The notes below the pieces were generated by a model. It ran no database searches. It was not told the DNA's origin and was given only the letters and a program-made list of their open reading frames with translations. From assembly GCA_046290815.1 (NCBI GenBank), contig JBKBUF010000002.1, positions 62,001-126,000 on the forward strand: a stretch of DNA of 64,000 nucleotides. Reading direction: 5' to 3'. The first letter of the stretch is position 1. Each line of letters begins with the position of its first letter. The stretch is from JBKBUF01 sp046290815. Its GTDB lineage: Bacteria > Bacteroidota > Bacteroidia > Cytophagales > Cytophagaceae. Shown one piece after another: positions 44,376-53,292 of the stretch. The position numbers were made by a program, and so were the translations under genes.

Positions 44376-45722
44376 TTAAAGATTTTTAATTGACTGATTA
44401 TCAACTTTATTACGCAGCATTTTTCCCCTTCTGTATTCTTCAATATTTTTCAATCTCATTCTTTTTTCCTTTCCGAAAAACAGATGTTTGCTACTTCCGA
44501 TTATTTGAGAATGGTAGATTCCGCTATGGCCGGAGAAAATGTAACTGACAACACATGCAATGGAAATATATACACCAGCCTGTATTCCAAATAGCTCAAA
44601 GCCCATGAGCATACAGGCAATCGGTGTGTTTGCGGCCCCTGCAAAAACTGCTACAAAGCCCATAGCTGCCAACAACGCTATTGGCATTGGAATAATATAA
44701 GATAAGGCATTACCTAATGTAGCTCCTATAAAAAACAAAGGTGTTACTTCTCCTCCTTTAAATGCCGCTCCCAGTGTTATGGCTGTTAAGATCAATTTTA
44801 AGATAAAATCATATGCCGAAAGTTGTTCAGTGAAAGATTGTTCAATTACCGGTATGCCTAAGCCAATATATTTAGTTGTTCCAAGTAAAAATACAGCAGA
44901 TGCCACTACCACCCCTCCTGCAACAGGCCTTAATGGAGGAAACTGAATTTTTTTGAAAAGCTGACTGAAGTAATGCAACGTAAGTATAAATACTCTGGCA
45001 CAAACTCCAAATGCAATTCCTGCACCTATAGCATATAATATATTTCCGGGATTAATCAGAAATAATTCAGGAACTGTATAATGGGTATGATTTGCTCCCC
45101 AAAGGATTGTAATGTAATCTGCAATTATAGCGGAGAAAAATGCAGGAACAAGCGCTTCATACCTCAACCTGCCAATGATGCAAACCTCCAATCCGAATAT
45201 AGCCCCTGCTATAGGTGTACCAAAGACTGAAGAAAAGCCTGCGCTGATACCACATATCAATAATATTTTTCTGTCTCTCGGTCTGATTTTAAAAAAGCGG
45301 CATAACTGATCAGCTAAAGAACCTCCCATTTGAACAGCTGTACCTTCCCTTCCGGCTGAACCTCCAAAAAGATGAGTAACGACAGTGCCTATAAGCACCA
45401 AAGGAGTCATACGTAATTGTATCCTTTCTTTCGGATTCTGAATTTGCTCTATGATGATGTTGTTTCCTCCCTCTACCTTTTTTCCTAAATAATGATACAT
45501 CAGACCTATCACCAATCCGGCAACAGGAAGCAGAGTGATTATCCAAAAGTTCTTCTCTCTTATATTCTCTGCCCAATGCAGAGAGAACAGAAAAAGCGCT
45601 GATGCCGAGCCTGCCATTGTTCCCACAACCAGGCATATCAATATCCATTTCAAAACGAAGAAAAAGACAGGGAAAAAGTCCTGATATTTTGAAGAATTAA
45701 AAAATGAAGAATTAAAAACCAT
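44376..45722 (-). CDS. ClC-family chloride channel or transporter
   Basis: 448 residues with about ten hydrophobic segments. Family motifs are present: 'FGGSAGREGTAVQMGGSLAD' (the gating Glu near residue 124), 'SAGFSSVFGTPIAGAIFGLE' and 'GAAFKGGEVTPLFFIGATLG'. Bacterial members either exchange chloride for protons or act as channels in the inner membrane; the sequence alone does not decide which. The hydrophilic C-terminus (about 40 residues, 'KEKRMRLKNIEEYRRGKML') has no CBS domain. It follows the hypothetical gene at 45736 by 13 bp and may be in the same transcript. Confidence 0.9.
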   Translation of the reverse strand: MVFNSSFFNSSKYQDFFPVFFFVLKWILICLVVGTMAGSASALFLFSLHWAENIREKNFWIITLLPVAGLVIGLMYHYLGKKVEGGNNIIIEQIQNPKERIQLRMTPLVLIGTVVTHLFGGSAGREGTAVQMGGSLADQLCRFFKIRPRDRKILLICGISAGFSSVFGTPIAGAIFGLEVCIIGRLRYEALVPAFFSAIIADYITILWGANHTHYTVPELFLINPGNILYAIGAGIAFGVCARVFILTLHYFSQLFKKIQFPPLRPVAGGVVVASAVFLLGTTKYIGLGIPVIEQSFTEQLSAYDFILKLILTAITLGAAFKGGEVTPLFFIGATLGNALSYIIPMPIALLAAMGFVAVFAGAANTPIACMLMGFELFGIQAGVYISIACVVSYIFSGHSGIYHSQIIGSSKHLFFGKEKRMRLKNIEEYRRGKMLRNKVDNQSIKNL

Positions 45723-45735
45723 TTAAATGTAAATG

Positions 45736-46611
45736 TTACTTTAATCTTAGTAATGAACCTTTATACAAGCTACAGTTGAAATCTTTAGTCCGCTCACAGG
45801 ATACAAAAAAAGTATTATTATCCTTGAAGGCAATCCCTTCCGTCTGCCAGTTGGACTCCTCTTCAGTAAGTTGAATTCTTTTCATTTGCCCTGTAAAGAA
45901 ATTGCTTCCCTTAAAATTTTCAAAGATGATTAGAAAAGGAAATTGATGTTTCTTCTGATAACCCAGAAGCACAAGTTTAGATTTATCATTTGTCATGGCA
46001 GCCTCTGTAATTCTGCCACCGGAATTAAATGTTGCTATCAGCTTTGCAGAAAAATCTCCTTTGGTTTTTGGTAAGGAATACAGGGATGTCTGGTGGTCGG
46101 CAATACGTTTGGTGAAAAGGTAAATGGAATCTTTATGGACTACCATAGCTTCGCAGTCGAACAGATTTCCTTTTTTGTCAGGTGTGAAACTGGTCTGTTC
46201 TGGATACTTAAATTTTATCACTTCTCCTGTTATAGTTTCCTCCTTTTTCTGACCGATTTTAGCAATTTCAACTTTAATGATTTTCAGATCCCTCCTGTCT
46301 CCTTCGTTATTTCCTACATCTCCGAGATATAAAAACTTACCATCGCTGCTTAATGCTTCAATATCTGTAACTGTTATGTCTTTAATGATAATAGTCTGCA
46401 ATATTTTTCCTGTAATTGTATCCAGAACATAGAAATTAGGGATATTCCCATCATTAACAGCGAAGAGTTTATTGTTTACAAATATTAATCCTGATATTTC
46501 TTTTAAAGGATCTGATAACTCTGAGAGTTTGTTCAGTTTACATTGTTGTGCCTGTACAAAACTGCATATCAGAATTATAAAAATTAAACACAATGATAAT
46601 TTTCTAATCAT
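45736..46611 (-). CDS. Secreted beta-propeller-like hypothetical protein
   Basis: About 291 residues from the ATG at 46611, which gives a normal signal peptide ('MIRKLSLCLIFIILICSFVQ'); the frame is open to 46671. The mature part has repeated beta-rich segments such as 'KEISGLIFVNNKLFAVNDG', 'DIEALSSDGKFLYLGDVGNN', 'FDCEAMVVHKDSIYLFTKR' and 'WQTEGIAFKDNNTFFVSCE'. That pattern resembles a six-bladed propeller of the SdiA-regulated or esterase-like phytase type. I do not recognise an enzyme site. It is placed just before the ClC gene, with no stated functional link. Confidence 0.7.
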   Translation of the reverse strand: MIRKLSLCLIFIILICSFVQAQQCKLNKLSELSDPLKEISGLIFVNNKLFAVNDGNIPNFYVLDTITGKILQTIIIKDITVTDIEALSSDGKFLYLGDVGNNEGDRRDLKIIKVEIAKIGQKKEETITGEVIKFKYPEQTSFTPDKKGNLFDCEAMVVHKDSIYLFTKRIADHQTSLYSLPKTKGDFSAKLIATFNSGGRITEAAMTNDKSKLVLLGYQKKHQFPFLIIFENFKGSNFFTGQMKRIQLTEEESNWQTEGIAFKDNNTFFVSCERTKDFNCSLYKGSLLRLK

Positions 46612-46853
46612 TTTTTCATTTTTCAGTACAGGTAAAATCCTGTAAAAATTATCGGATATAATTAGTTTCATGCTGATAACAGTAAAAGGACTATTACTAA
46701 GTAGGAGTTATCAGCTTTCCGGAGCGGTTCAAGGCAAACCCCATTGCCTTAAAACAAAAGTAGTATTTACCGACAAATAGCACAAGCAAAACTTCATTTT
46801 TTAATACCGGACTGTAATTAATATTTGTACCTTGTACCATCAATTTTCAAATT

Positions 46854-47513
46854 ATGAGTACCAAAGCAGTGATATTTGATATGGATGGTGTTATAGTAGA
46901 CAACCATTTATTTCATTACAGAGCATGGGTGGATTTTTGTTCTAAATATGATATAACAATCAACGAAGAAATCTATTATACCAGGATGTCAGGCAAAACT
47001 AATGATGTGCTGGTTAAAATGTTTTTCGGTGGCAATATTCAACCTGAAAAGGTTAGAGATTTAGGTGAGGAAAAAGAAGCAGTTTACAGGGAATTAATTC
47101 AAAAAGACATTCAACCGGTGACAGGACTAATCCCTTTTCTTCAGGATCTTAAAAATTCCGGTATTCCTTTAGCAGTGGCAACCAATGCTCCATTGAGCAA
47201 TATTAATTTTACATTGCAAGCCACAGGTACCCAACAATTCTTCAGTAAAATTATTGATGCAAGTATGGTAAGCAAGGGCAAGCCCTCTCCGGAAATTTAT
47301 CTTAAGGCAGCTTCTGAGTTGAATACAATTCCTGAAAATTGTCTGGTATTTGAAGATTCCTTTACAGGAATAGAAGCTGCTCGTGCTGCAGGGATGAAAG
47401 TGGCAGGTGTGGCAACAACCCATAAAATGGATGAAATTAGTCGCCTTACGGATATAACTATTATTGATTTTACTGTAATAAACGCAGAGATTGTTTTAAA
47501 ACTGATAATATAA
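46854..47513 (+). CDS. HAD phosphatase of the beta-phosphoglucomutase-like group
   Basis: 219 residues. The HAD nucleophile and acid/base Asp are D9 and D11 in 'VIFDMDGVIVDN'. The conserved Thr/Ser motif is in 'VATNAPLSN', the Lys in 'SKGKPSPEIYLKAA', and the metal Asp in 'VFEDSFTGIEAARAAGM'. A four-helix cap of the phosphoglucomutase type is inserted after motif I. The family hydrolyses or isomerises small sugar phosphates in the cytoplasm; the substrate is not certain. Its stop codon overlaps the start of the next gene by one base (TAATG), so the two are co-translated. Confidence 0.9.
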   Translation: MSTKAVIFDMDGVIVDNHLFHYRAWVDFCSKYDITINEEIYYTRMSGKTNDVLVKMFFGGNIQPEKVRDLGEEKEAVYRELIQKDIQPVTGLIPFLQDLKNSGIPLAVATNAPLSNINFTLQATGTQQFFSKIIDASMVSKGKPSPEIYLKAASELNTIPENCLVFEDSFTGIEAARAAGMKVAGVATTHKMDEISRLTDITIIDFTVINAEIVLKLII

Positions 47514-48580
47514 TGGAGCTTGGAGTTTATACTTTTGCTGATATGGAGATCAGCCCTGGAAATAAAAATGGCATAATAGCTAACAGAAGAATTCAGCAGT
47601 TGATGGAAGAAATAAAGCTTGCTGATGAAGTTGGACTTGATGTATTTGCTGTAGGAGAACACCATCGCCCTGATTATGCAGTATCAGCTCCATCAATAAT
47701 ATTGGGTGCTGCAGCTGCCGTAACCAAAAATATCAGATTATCCAGTGCGGTTACGGTACTGAGTTCCGAAGACCCTGTCAGGGTGTTTCAACAGTATGCT
47801 ACTATTGACTTAATATCTTCCGGGAGAGCAGAAATAATGGTGGGAAGAGGTTCTTTCATTGAGTCTTATCCCCTTTTTGGTTATGATTTAAAAGATTATG
47901 ATGAACTGTTTTCCGAGAAGCTGGATCTTCTCCTGAAGTTAAACTTATCAGAAAGAATTACCTGGAAAGGCAAACATAGAGCAGCACTTAATAATCTTGG
48001 TATTTATCCCAGACCCATGCAACAAAAGTTGCCTGTATGGATTGCAGTTGGAGGAACCCCGGAATCTGCCCAAAGAGCAGGAAGACTTCAATTGCCTATG
48101 GCGCTTGCAATCATTGGAGGTACTCCATCAAGATTTGTACCCTTTACAAAAATTTACAAAGATGCTGCTTTATCTGCAGGTGTAAAAGCTGAAACCATTC
48201 AGCTAGGAATTAACTCTCTTGGTTATATAGGAAAAACATATGATAAAGCATGTGATGAATTTTATCCTTATTATTCTGTAATGATGAATCGACTTGGAAA
48301 AGAGCGTGGCTGGGACCCCATTTCAAGAGATCATTATGATATGATGACAAGCTACCAGGGAGCCCTAGTGGTTGGCAGCCCTACTGAAGTGGCGGAAAAA
48401 ATATTATATGAGTATGAACTCTTTGGCAATACTAGATTTCTTTTGCAGACCAGTATAGGAACTCTTCCTCATCACCTTGCAATGAAATCCATCGAGTTGT
48501 TTGGAACTAAGGTCGCACCGGAAGTTAAAAAAAGAATACGGTGGAGTAAGAGAAAAAGTGAGGAAAAGTTCCCTGAATAA
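47513..48580 (+). CDS. Luciferase-like flavin-dependent oxidoreductase
   Basis: 355 residues, a TIM-barrel of the bacterial luciferase-like (LLM) family. Typical segments are 'VGLDVFAVGEHHRPDYAVS', 'VTVLSSEDPVRVFQQYATID', 'SGRAEIMVGRGSFIESYPLF' and 'YPRPMQQKLPVWIAVGGTPE'. Members are flavin-dependent monooxygenases or dehydrogenases acting on small organic molecules in the cytoplasm. The substrate cannot be told from sequence. It starts on the stop codon of the HAD gene (TAATG). Confidence 0.9.
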   Translation: MELGVYTFADMEISPGNKNGIIANRRIQQLMEEIKLADEVGLDVFAVGEHHRPDYAVSAPSIILGAAAAVTKNIRLSSAVTVLSSEDPVRVFQQYATIDLISSGRAEIMVGRGSFIESYPLFGYDLKDYDELFSEKLDLLLKLNLSERITWKGKHRAALNNLGIYPRPMQQKLPVWIAVGGTPESAQRAGRLQLPMALAIIGGTPSRFVPFTKIYKDAALSAGVKAETIQLGINSLGYIGKTYDKACDEFYPYYSVMMNRLGKERGWDPISRDHYDMMTSYQGALVVGSPTEVAEKILYEYELFGNTRFLLQTSIGTLPHHLAMKSIELFGTKVAPEVKKRIRWSKRKSEEKFPE

Positions 48581-48629
48581 AATTAACTTTCTGATTCATG
48601 CCTATGTTATTTTTTTAAAAGTATTGAGT

Positions 48630-49079
48630 ATGAAAAAGATTGTGTTAGTTGTTTTTGGATTGATAATCGGATATTGGGGGGCGGCTCAGGATGTTAAATC
48701 TGAGCGTGTACCGGAGTATGTGAAGTCAGCATTGCATGAGCAATATCCTGAATCGAAGGATATGGATGTTGAATGGGAAAAATCCGGAGCATACTACAGA
48801 GCTTCTTTTGAAGCCGGTGATGTTGACCATGAAGTTTTAATAAGTCCTGGAGGAGAATGGGTACATTCAGAAATTGAAATGGACAAAAAAAATCTCCCTG
48901 CCAGTGTAAATGAAGGTTACAAAAGCAGTGAATATGCATCCTACAAAATTGATGATGTAAAAAGGATCGAATCATCTGAAGAAGGTACCATGTACAGAAT
49001 GGAACTTGAAGGTGACGATCAGGAACTTAATGTCTATTTTGATGAGGATGGGGAAGTGATTAAAACGGAGAATATTTAA
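48630..49079 (+). CDS. Exported PepSY-like protein
   Basis: 149 residues from the ATG at 48630, which opens a signal peptide ('MKKIVLVVFGLIIGYWGAAQ'); the frame runs open further upstream into the oxidoreductase gene. Two beta-beta-alpha units follow ('VPEYVKSALHEQYPESKDMD', 'YRASFEAGDVDHEVLISPGG', 'YRMELEGDDQELNVYFDEDG'), as in the putative beta-lactamase-inhibitor-like PepSY family. Such small periplasmic proteins are common in Bacteroidota and of unclear function. A hairpin follows the gene. Confidence 0.82.
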   Translation: MKKIVLVVFGLIIGYWGAAQDVKSERVPEYVKSALHEQYPESKDMDVEWEKSGAYYRASFEAGDVDHEVLISPGGEWVHSEIEMDKKNLPASVNEGYKSSEYASYKIDDVKRIESSEEGTMYRMELEGDDQELNVYFDEDGEVIKTENI

Positions 49080-49085
49080 AGAAGA

Positions 49086-49130
49086 GTGCGGAGTAAGAGT
49101 GCGGAATAATCTCGCACTGTTACTCCACAC
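49086..49130. terminator. Hairpin between convergent genes
   Basis: Arms GTGCGGAGTAAGAGTGCG (49086-49103) and CGCACTGTTACTCCACAC (49113-49130) pair at 16 of 18 positions with a 9-base loop. It lies between two converging genes, so it may terminate both. Confidence 0.55.
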
Positions 49131-49137
49131 ACTTCAC

Positions 49138-51282
49138 TCATTTAAACCCTCTCTTCTCCATCAATGCATCAATCTTAGGATCCCGGCCTCTGAACTGTTT
49201 GTAGCCAATTGCAGGATCAATAGTATTACCCACTGAAAACACATGTTTGACAAGGCGATCAGCGACTGATTTGTCGTAAGGACCTTTGGCTTCTGTAAAA
49301 GCTGTATAAGCATCTGCCGTAAGCACGTCTGACCATAGATAGCTGTAATATCCGGCTGAATATCCATCACTACTGAATATATGGGCAAATTGCGGAGTGC
49401 GGTGCCTCATTACAAGTTCAGATGGCATACCAAGTGCAGCAAGTGTTTCCCTTTCAAATTTATCAGGATCAATTTCTTTCTCTGTTGAAAGGTGTAGCTT
49501 CATATCTATAAGACCAGATGCCAGGTATTCAGTGGTTGCAAAACCCTGATTAAATGTAGAGGCTTTGTTAATTTTTTCTACAAGAGTTTGTGGGATAGGA
49601 TCTCCTGTTTTATAATGCAAAGCATACTTCTTCAAAACTTCAGGAGTGGAAAGCCACCTTTCAAGCAACTGTGATGGAAACTCGACATAATCTCTCACTA
49701 CCGAGGTGCCTGACAATGAAGGATAAGTTACATTGGAAGCAAGCCCATGCAATGCATGACCAAATTCATGAAATAAAGTAATTGCATCATCCCATGAAAT
49801 AAGAACAGGTTCTCCTTCTTTACCTTTAATAAAATTGGAGTTATTGGAAACTATAGTAGTAATATTTCCAATCAACTTCTGCTGATCTCTGTATGAGTTC
49901 ATCCAGGCCCCTGATCTTTTTCCTGTTCTTGCAAATGCATCAAAGTACCAATAACCTACATGCTTTCCTGTTTTCTTATTGCTTACTTCCCATACCCTAA
50001 CCTCTTCATGATTTACAGGTACATTCTTTACAGGTGAAAAATTAAAATCAAATAACTCTCCCGCAACCCAGAACATACCTTCCCTTAATTTTTCAAGCTG
50101 TAAATATTGTTTTACTTCATTTTGATCAAGGTCATATTTTGCTTTTCTTACTTTTTCAGCATAATATCTGTAATCCCACGGTTCTATTTTAATTTTCTTC
50201 CCCGCCTTATCTGCCAACTGCTGCATGTCTGCTACTTCTTCTTTTACTCTGTTTACTGCCGGCCCCCAAACCTGCTCCATTAGTTCCATCGCCTTTTCAG
50301 GAGTTTTTGCCATGGTATTTTCCAGTCGCCAGTGTGCATGGGTTTTAAAACCCAGCAATTGGGCTCTTCTTGCCCGAAGTTTTAGTATTTCTGTAATTAC
50401 TTTATTGTTATCATTCTTGTCTCCATTATCACCCCGGTTTACAAACATTTTCCAGGCTTTTTCCCTTAGATCTCTGTTTTCTGCATAGGTAAGAAACGGA
50501 TCTATGGATGAACGGGTATTTGAAATCACCCATTTACCATTGAGATTTCTTTTATTTGCAGCAGCTGCAGCAGCATCTGTAAACGATTGCGGAAGTCCTG
50601 CAAGATCACTTTCCTTTTCGATTACCAGTATCTGCTCAGTTTCATCAGCAAGAAGATTCTGACTGAATTTAGTGAATAAGCCGGCGAGTTTTTGATTAAT
50701 CTCTGCAACTTCTTCCTTGGCTTTGGCATCGAGTTGCGCTCCGGCTCTGACAAAGTTAGTATAATATAACCAGGTTAACCTTTGTTGCTCGGGAGTCAAT
50801 TTAGCTTTCTCAGGAGAATTATACACTTCTTTGATTCTTGTAAAAAGCTTTTCGTTCTGTAAAATCTGGTCTGAAAAAGCAGCAAGCTTGGGTTCCATCT
50901 CCTCTTCCACCAACTGAAAGGTAGCATCACTCATGGTAGAACTCCATATTCCATAAATAGTCTGTACTCGGTTAAGGGTTTGACCGGTACGCTCCATGGC
51001 TGCTATAGTATTTTCGAAATTTGGTTTAGTCGGATTGGAAGTAATCTTGTCAATCTCTTTAAGATTCTCAGACATGGCAGCTTCAAGAGCAGGTTTAAAA
51101 TGCTCAACTTTTACTTTATCCAGTGGTGGAAGTCCGCCATTAGGACCTTCCCAGTTTTGCAATAGCGGATTCTGAGTTTGAACAGAAGCATCTGAGATTT
51201 CCCGATCAGGAATATTCATAGCGATAGAATTAATTTGAGAATAACTTAATAATACAGAAAGAAAAATAATCTTAACATTCAT
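49138..51282 (-). CDS. M3-family oligopeptidase (dipeptidyl carboxypeptidase-like)
   Basis: 714 residues, the usual length for the family plus a signal peptide ('MNVKIIFLSVLLSYSQINS'), so it should act outside the cytoplasm. The zinc motif is 'HEFGHALHGLA' near residues 505-512 (two His ligands and the catalytic Glu). The third ligand lies in 'YVEFPSQLLERWL'. The long helical N-terminal half ('FENTIAAMERTGQTLNRVQT') is typical. The enzyme cleaves short peptides. It is most like periplasmic Dcp-type peptidases of Bacteroidota; carboxydipeptidase rather than endopeptidase activity is likely but not certain. No partner gene is obvious. Confidence 0.93.
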   Translation of the reverse strand: MNVKIIFLSVLLSYSQINSIAMNIPDREISDASVQTQNPLLQNWEGPNGGLPPLDKVKVEHFKPALEAAMSENLKEIDKITSNPTKPNFENTIAAMERTGQTLNRVQTIYGIWSSTMSDATFQLVEEEMEPKLAAFSDQILQNEKLFTRIKEVYNSPEKAKLTPEQQRLTWLYYTNFVRAGAQLDAKAKEEVAEINQKLAGLFTKFSQNLLADETEQILVIEKESDLAGLPQSFTDAAAAAANKRNLNGKWVISNTRSSIDPFLTYAENRDLREKAWKMFVNRGDNGDKNDNNKVITEILKLRARRAQLLGFKTHAHWRLENTMAKTPEKAMELMEQVWGPAVNRVKEEVADMQQLADKAGKKIKIEPWDYRYYAEKVRKAKYDLDQNEVKQYLQLEKLREGMFWVAGELFDFNFSPVKNVPVNHEEVRVWEVSNKKTGKHVGYWYFDAFARTGKRSGAWMNSYRDQQKLIGNITTIVSNNSNFIKGKEGEPVLISWDDAITLFHEFGHALHGLASNVTYPSLSGTSVVRDYVEFPSQLLERWLSTPEVLKKYALHYKTGDPIPQTLVEKINKASTFNQGFATTEYLASGLIDMKLHLSTEKEIDPDKFERETLAALGMPSELVMRHRTPQFAHIFSSDGYSAGYYSYLWSDVLTADAYTAFTEAKGPYDKSVADRLVKHVFSVGNTIDPAIGYKQFRGRDPKIDALMEKRGFK

Positions 51283-51444
51283 ATGGTTCTGGTTAGAATT
51301 TTAAGTGGCTAAATTTATTCTTATTGAATAAGGAAAACAAATTTGTTTGCAACTCTATGAGACAGAACAGGAAATGCTAAAAAATAGTGCGGATTGTTAT
51401 AGTTTTGATCTTTTGAATTTCACGTCAAATGGTAGATCTTTTCG

Positions 51445-51467
51445 AATCGGAGTTCGAACTTCGGATT
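51445..51467. repeat. 23-bp imperfect palindrome
   Basis: A near-palindrome centred on GTTCGAAC (51452-51459) with two mismatched base pairs lies just after the end of the small gene at 51476. It may be the terminator of that leftward gene or a small intergenic repeat. Confidence 0.4.
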
Positions 51468-51475
51468 TCAAAATT

Positions 51476-51727
51476 TTATAATCCATTTAATTTGATTTGA
51501 TCAGCATAAAACTTCATCCTCGTATGGTTCTTATCCATAACTTCGATCTTTTCAATTTTATCCAGTTTGTGATTATAAAAAACTTCCACATGGAAATTCC
51601 CCAGAATATAAAGGTTCACTTTATAACCGTAATACCTTATAGCCATAAGGAAAGTACCCTCCTTGTAGAGAAGTTGTACCTTTGTCATAAGGCATAAATT
51701 ACGGAAATCTGATTCGGAGATCTTCAT
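51476..51727 (-). CDS. Small hypothetical protein (83 residues)
   Basis: 83 residues starting 'MKISESDFRNLCLMTKVQ' and ending 'KFYADQIKLNGL'. The pattern of alternating hydrophobic residues suggests a small beta-sheet protein ('FLMAIRYYGYKVNLYILG', 'FHVEVFYNHKLDKIEKIEV'). No signal peptide, TM segment or known domain. It is isolated and divergent from the lipoprotein gene at 51866. Codon use looks like the neighbours, which supports it being real. Confidence 0.6.
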   Translation of the reverse strand: MKISESDFRNLCLMTKVQLLYKEGTFLMAIRYYGYKVNLYILGNFHVEVFYNHKLDKIEKIEVMDKNHTRMKFYADQIKLNGL

Positions 51728-51865
51728 TTTGAAAATTACACCTTTAATTTACTGATTTTTGACCAAAATTTAAAGTTTTAAACCTCTTCAACTTGTGGAA
51801 AATATTTTTTTTATCAGCATGTATCTTTTTATATTTTTAGCATTATTGTGTAAAAATATATTTTT

Positions 51866-53227
51866 ATGGAATCATTGAAAATTTGCATCATTGCAGTCAT
51901 TGTATTTATTTTTTCATTACAGTCCTGTACTACTCCGGACAAGAAACCAATAAATTTCATAGACGTCCCATTCGAATCTTTAACTGATGAAGCTTTAAAC
52001 TTCACGGTAGAACCTTCCAGTGAAACAGTAATAAGAATTCCCGGAGGAACCAGGATTATTATTCCACGCGAGATTTTTATCAACCAAAACGGTGAGGCTG
52101 TTAAAACTCCGGTGACAATAAAATATAAGGAATATCATGATGCTGCCGGAATAATATTCAGCGGTATTCCTATGAATTACGATACTGCAGGAAAACAGGG
52201 ACATTTTCAAACTGCAGGTATGTTTGACATAAGAGGTTATTCAGAAGGACAACCTGTTTTTATTTCTCAAGGAAAACATATAGAGGTTCAAATGGCCAGC
52301 AATGCCGGTGAGGCTAATTACAATTTTTACAAGTTGGATACCAATAGCAGAAACTGGGTTTATGACGGAACAGCTTCTCCTGTTGAGAATCCGGAAAAGG
52401 AACAACAAATAAACCAGATGATTGGTCAGGCAGTAACCCCACCAATTGAGCCTGCTCCCTTAAATCCTGACAATTTTGTATTTGATGTAAAAATCAACAC
52501 CAAGAATTACCCGGAATTAAAAGACTTCCATGATATCATATGGCAATATGCAGGAACAGAAGATTCAACAGATCCCGAAAAAAATGCCTGGATATTCGAA
52601 GAAAAATGGACAGATTTTTCATTGACCATAAAAAACGCTGAACAAAACCTCTTCTGGCTGGATTTGAAAAACCGTAAAAACTCATTCCGTACAGTGGTGA
52701 AAGCTGTGTTTTCTGACAATAAGATTGTCAAGGCAAAAAAGAATTTCGAAAAAAGAAAAGAAGAATACAATGCTTATCTGGCTAAAAAACAAGAAGCGGC
52801 AAGACGACTGCGAAACGAAATGGACTTCGTCAGAAGCTATAAAATTTCCGAATTCGGAATTTGCAACTGGGACAGACTATTTCCTGACAGGGAATTCAAA
52901 GTTATTGCAGCGGACTTTAAGGTTGATGAAAACATTATAGACAAAAACCTGATGAGTGTATTTCTTGTGACAGGAGACAATCGTGTCGCCATAAGATACA
53001 GAAAAGATGACTGGAAAACTTTCGGATATGCACCTTCCCATAAAAATATTATCCTGGCAATATACCCGGATAATCACGTTGCTTTCTGCAGAGATATTTC
53101 AGAAAGGAAATTCAACATCCTCTCTCCCCCTGCCTCTTATACTTTTGAGTTTGAAAAAGAAAAGAAAAAGATCAATAGCGAGAAAGATCTCCGGGAATTA
53201 ATTGAAAAGTTAATAGCTGAAGGATAA
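51866..53227 (+). CDS. Hypothetical lipoprotein (453 residues)
   Basis: A signal peptide ends in a lipobox ('FIFSLQSCTTPDKKPIN') with Cys at residue 21. The first 150 residues of the mature part are beta-rich ('RIPGGTRIIIPREIFINQNG', 'GYSEGQPVFISQGKHIEVQM'). A linker and a charged helical stretch follow ('KKNFEKRKEEYNAYLAKKQE'), then a further beta-rich half with 'GICNWDRLFPDREFKVIAAD'. I do not recognise an enzyme family. It probably sits in the outer or inner membrane facing the periplasm or surface. The WG-repeat gene follows 65 bp later on the same strand. Confidence 0.72.
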   Translation: MESLKICIIAVIVFIFSLQSCTTPDKKPINFIDVPFESLTDEALNFTVEPSSETVIRIPGGTRIIIPREIFINQNGEAVKTPVTIKYKEYHDAAGIIFSGIPMNYDTAGKQGHFQTAGMFDIRGYSEGQPVFISQGKHIEVQMASNAGEANYNFYKLDTNSRNWVYDGTASPVENPEKEQQINQMIGQAVTPPIEPAPLNPDNFVFDVKINTKNYPELKDFHDIIWQYAGTEDSTDPEKNAWIFEEKWTDFSLTIKNAEQNLFWLDLKNRKNSFRTVVKAVFSDNKIVKAKKNFEKRKEEYNAYLAKKQEAARRLRNEMDFVRSYKISEFGICNWDRLFPDREFKVIAADFKVDENIIDKNLMSVFLVTGDNRVAIRYRKDDWKTFGYAPSHKNIILAIYPDNHVAFCRDISERKFNILSPPASYTFEFEKEKKKINSEKDLRELIEKLIAEG

Positions 53228-53261
53228 CTGTATAATGATGAATGTTGAATGTATTAACATC

Positions 53262-53290
53262 GAATATCTAATATCAAACATCCAATATCC
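53262..53290 (+). repeat. Short ATATC-rich iterated sequence
   Basis: The gap before the WG gene holds several near-copies of AATATC/CCAATATCC (GAATATCTAATATC, CATCCAATATCC). Such low-complexity spacers are common between genes; no coding or RNA function is seen. Confidence 0.45.
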
Positions 53291-53292
53291 AA

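Noticed and set aside
45310..45648. 112-residue minus-strand frame inside the ClC gene
   Set aside because: It lies within a well-supported membrane-protein gene in another frame and shows no motif.
47771..47785. Exact copy of ACCCTGTCAGGGT inside the luciferase-like gene
   Set aside because: It encodes the family-conserved segment S-E-D-P-V-R-V-F, so coding constraint explains it better than a dispersed repeat.
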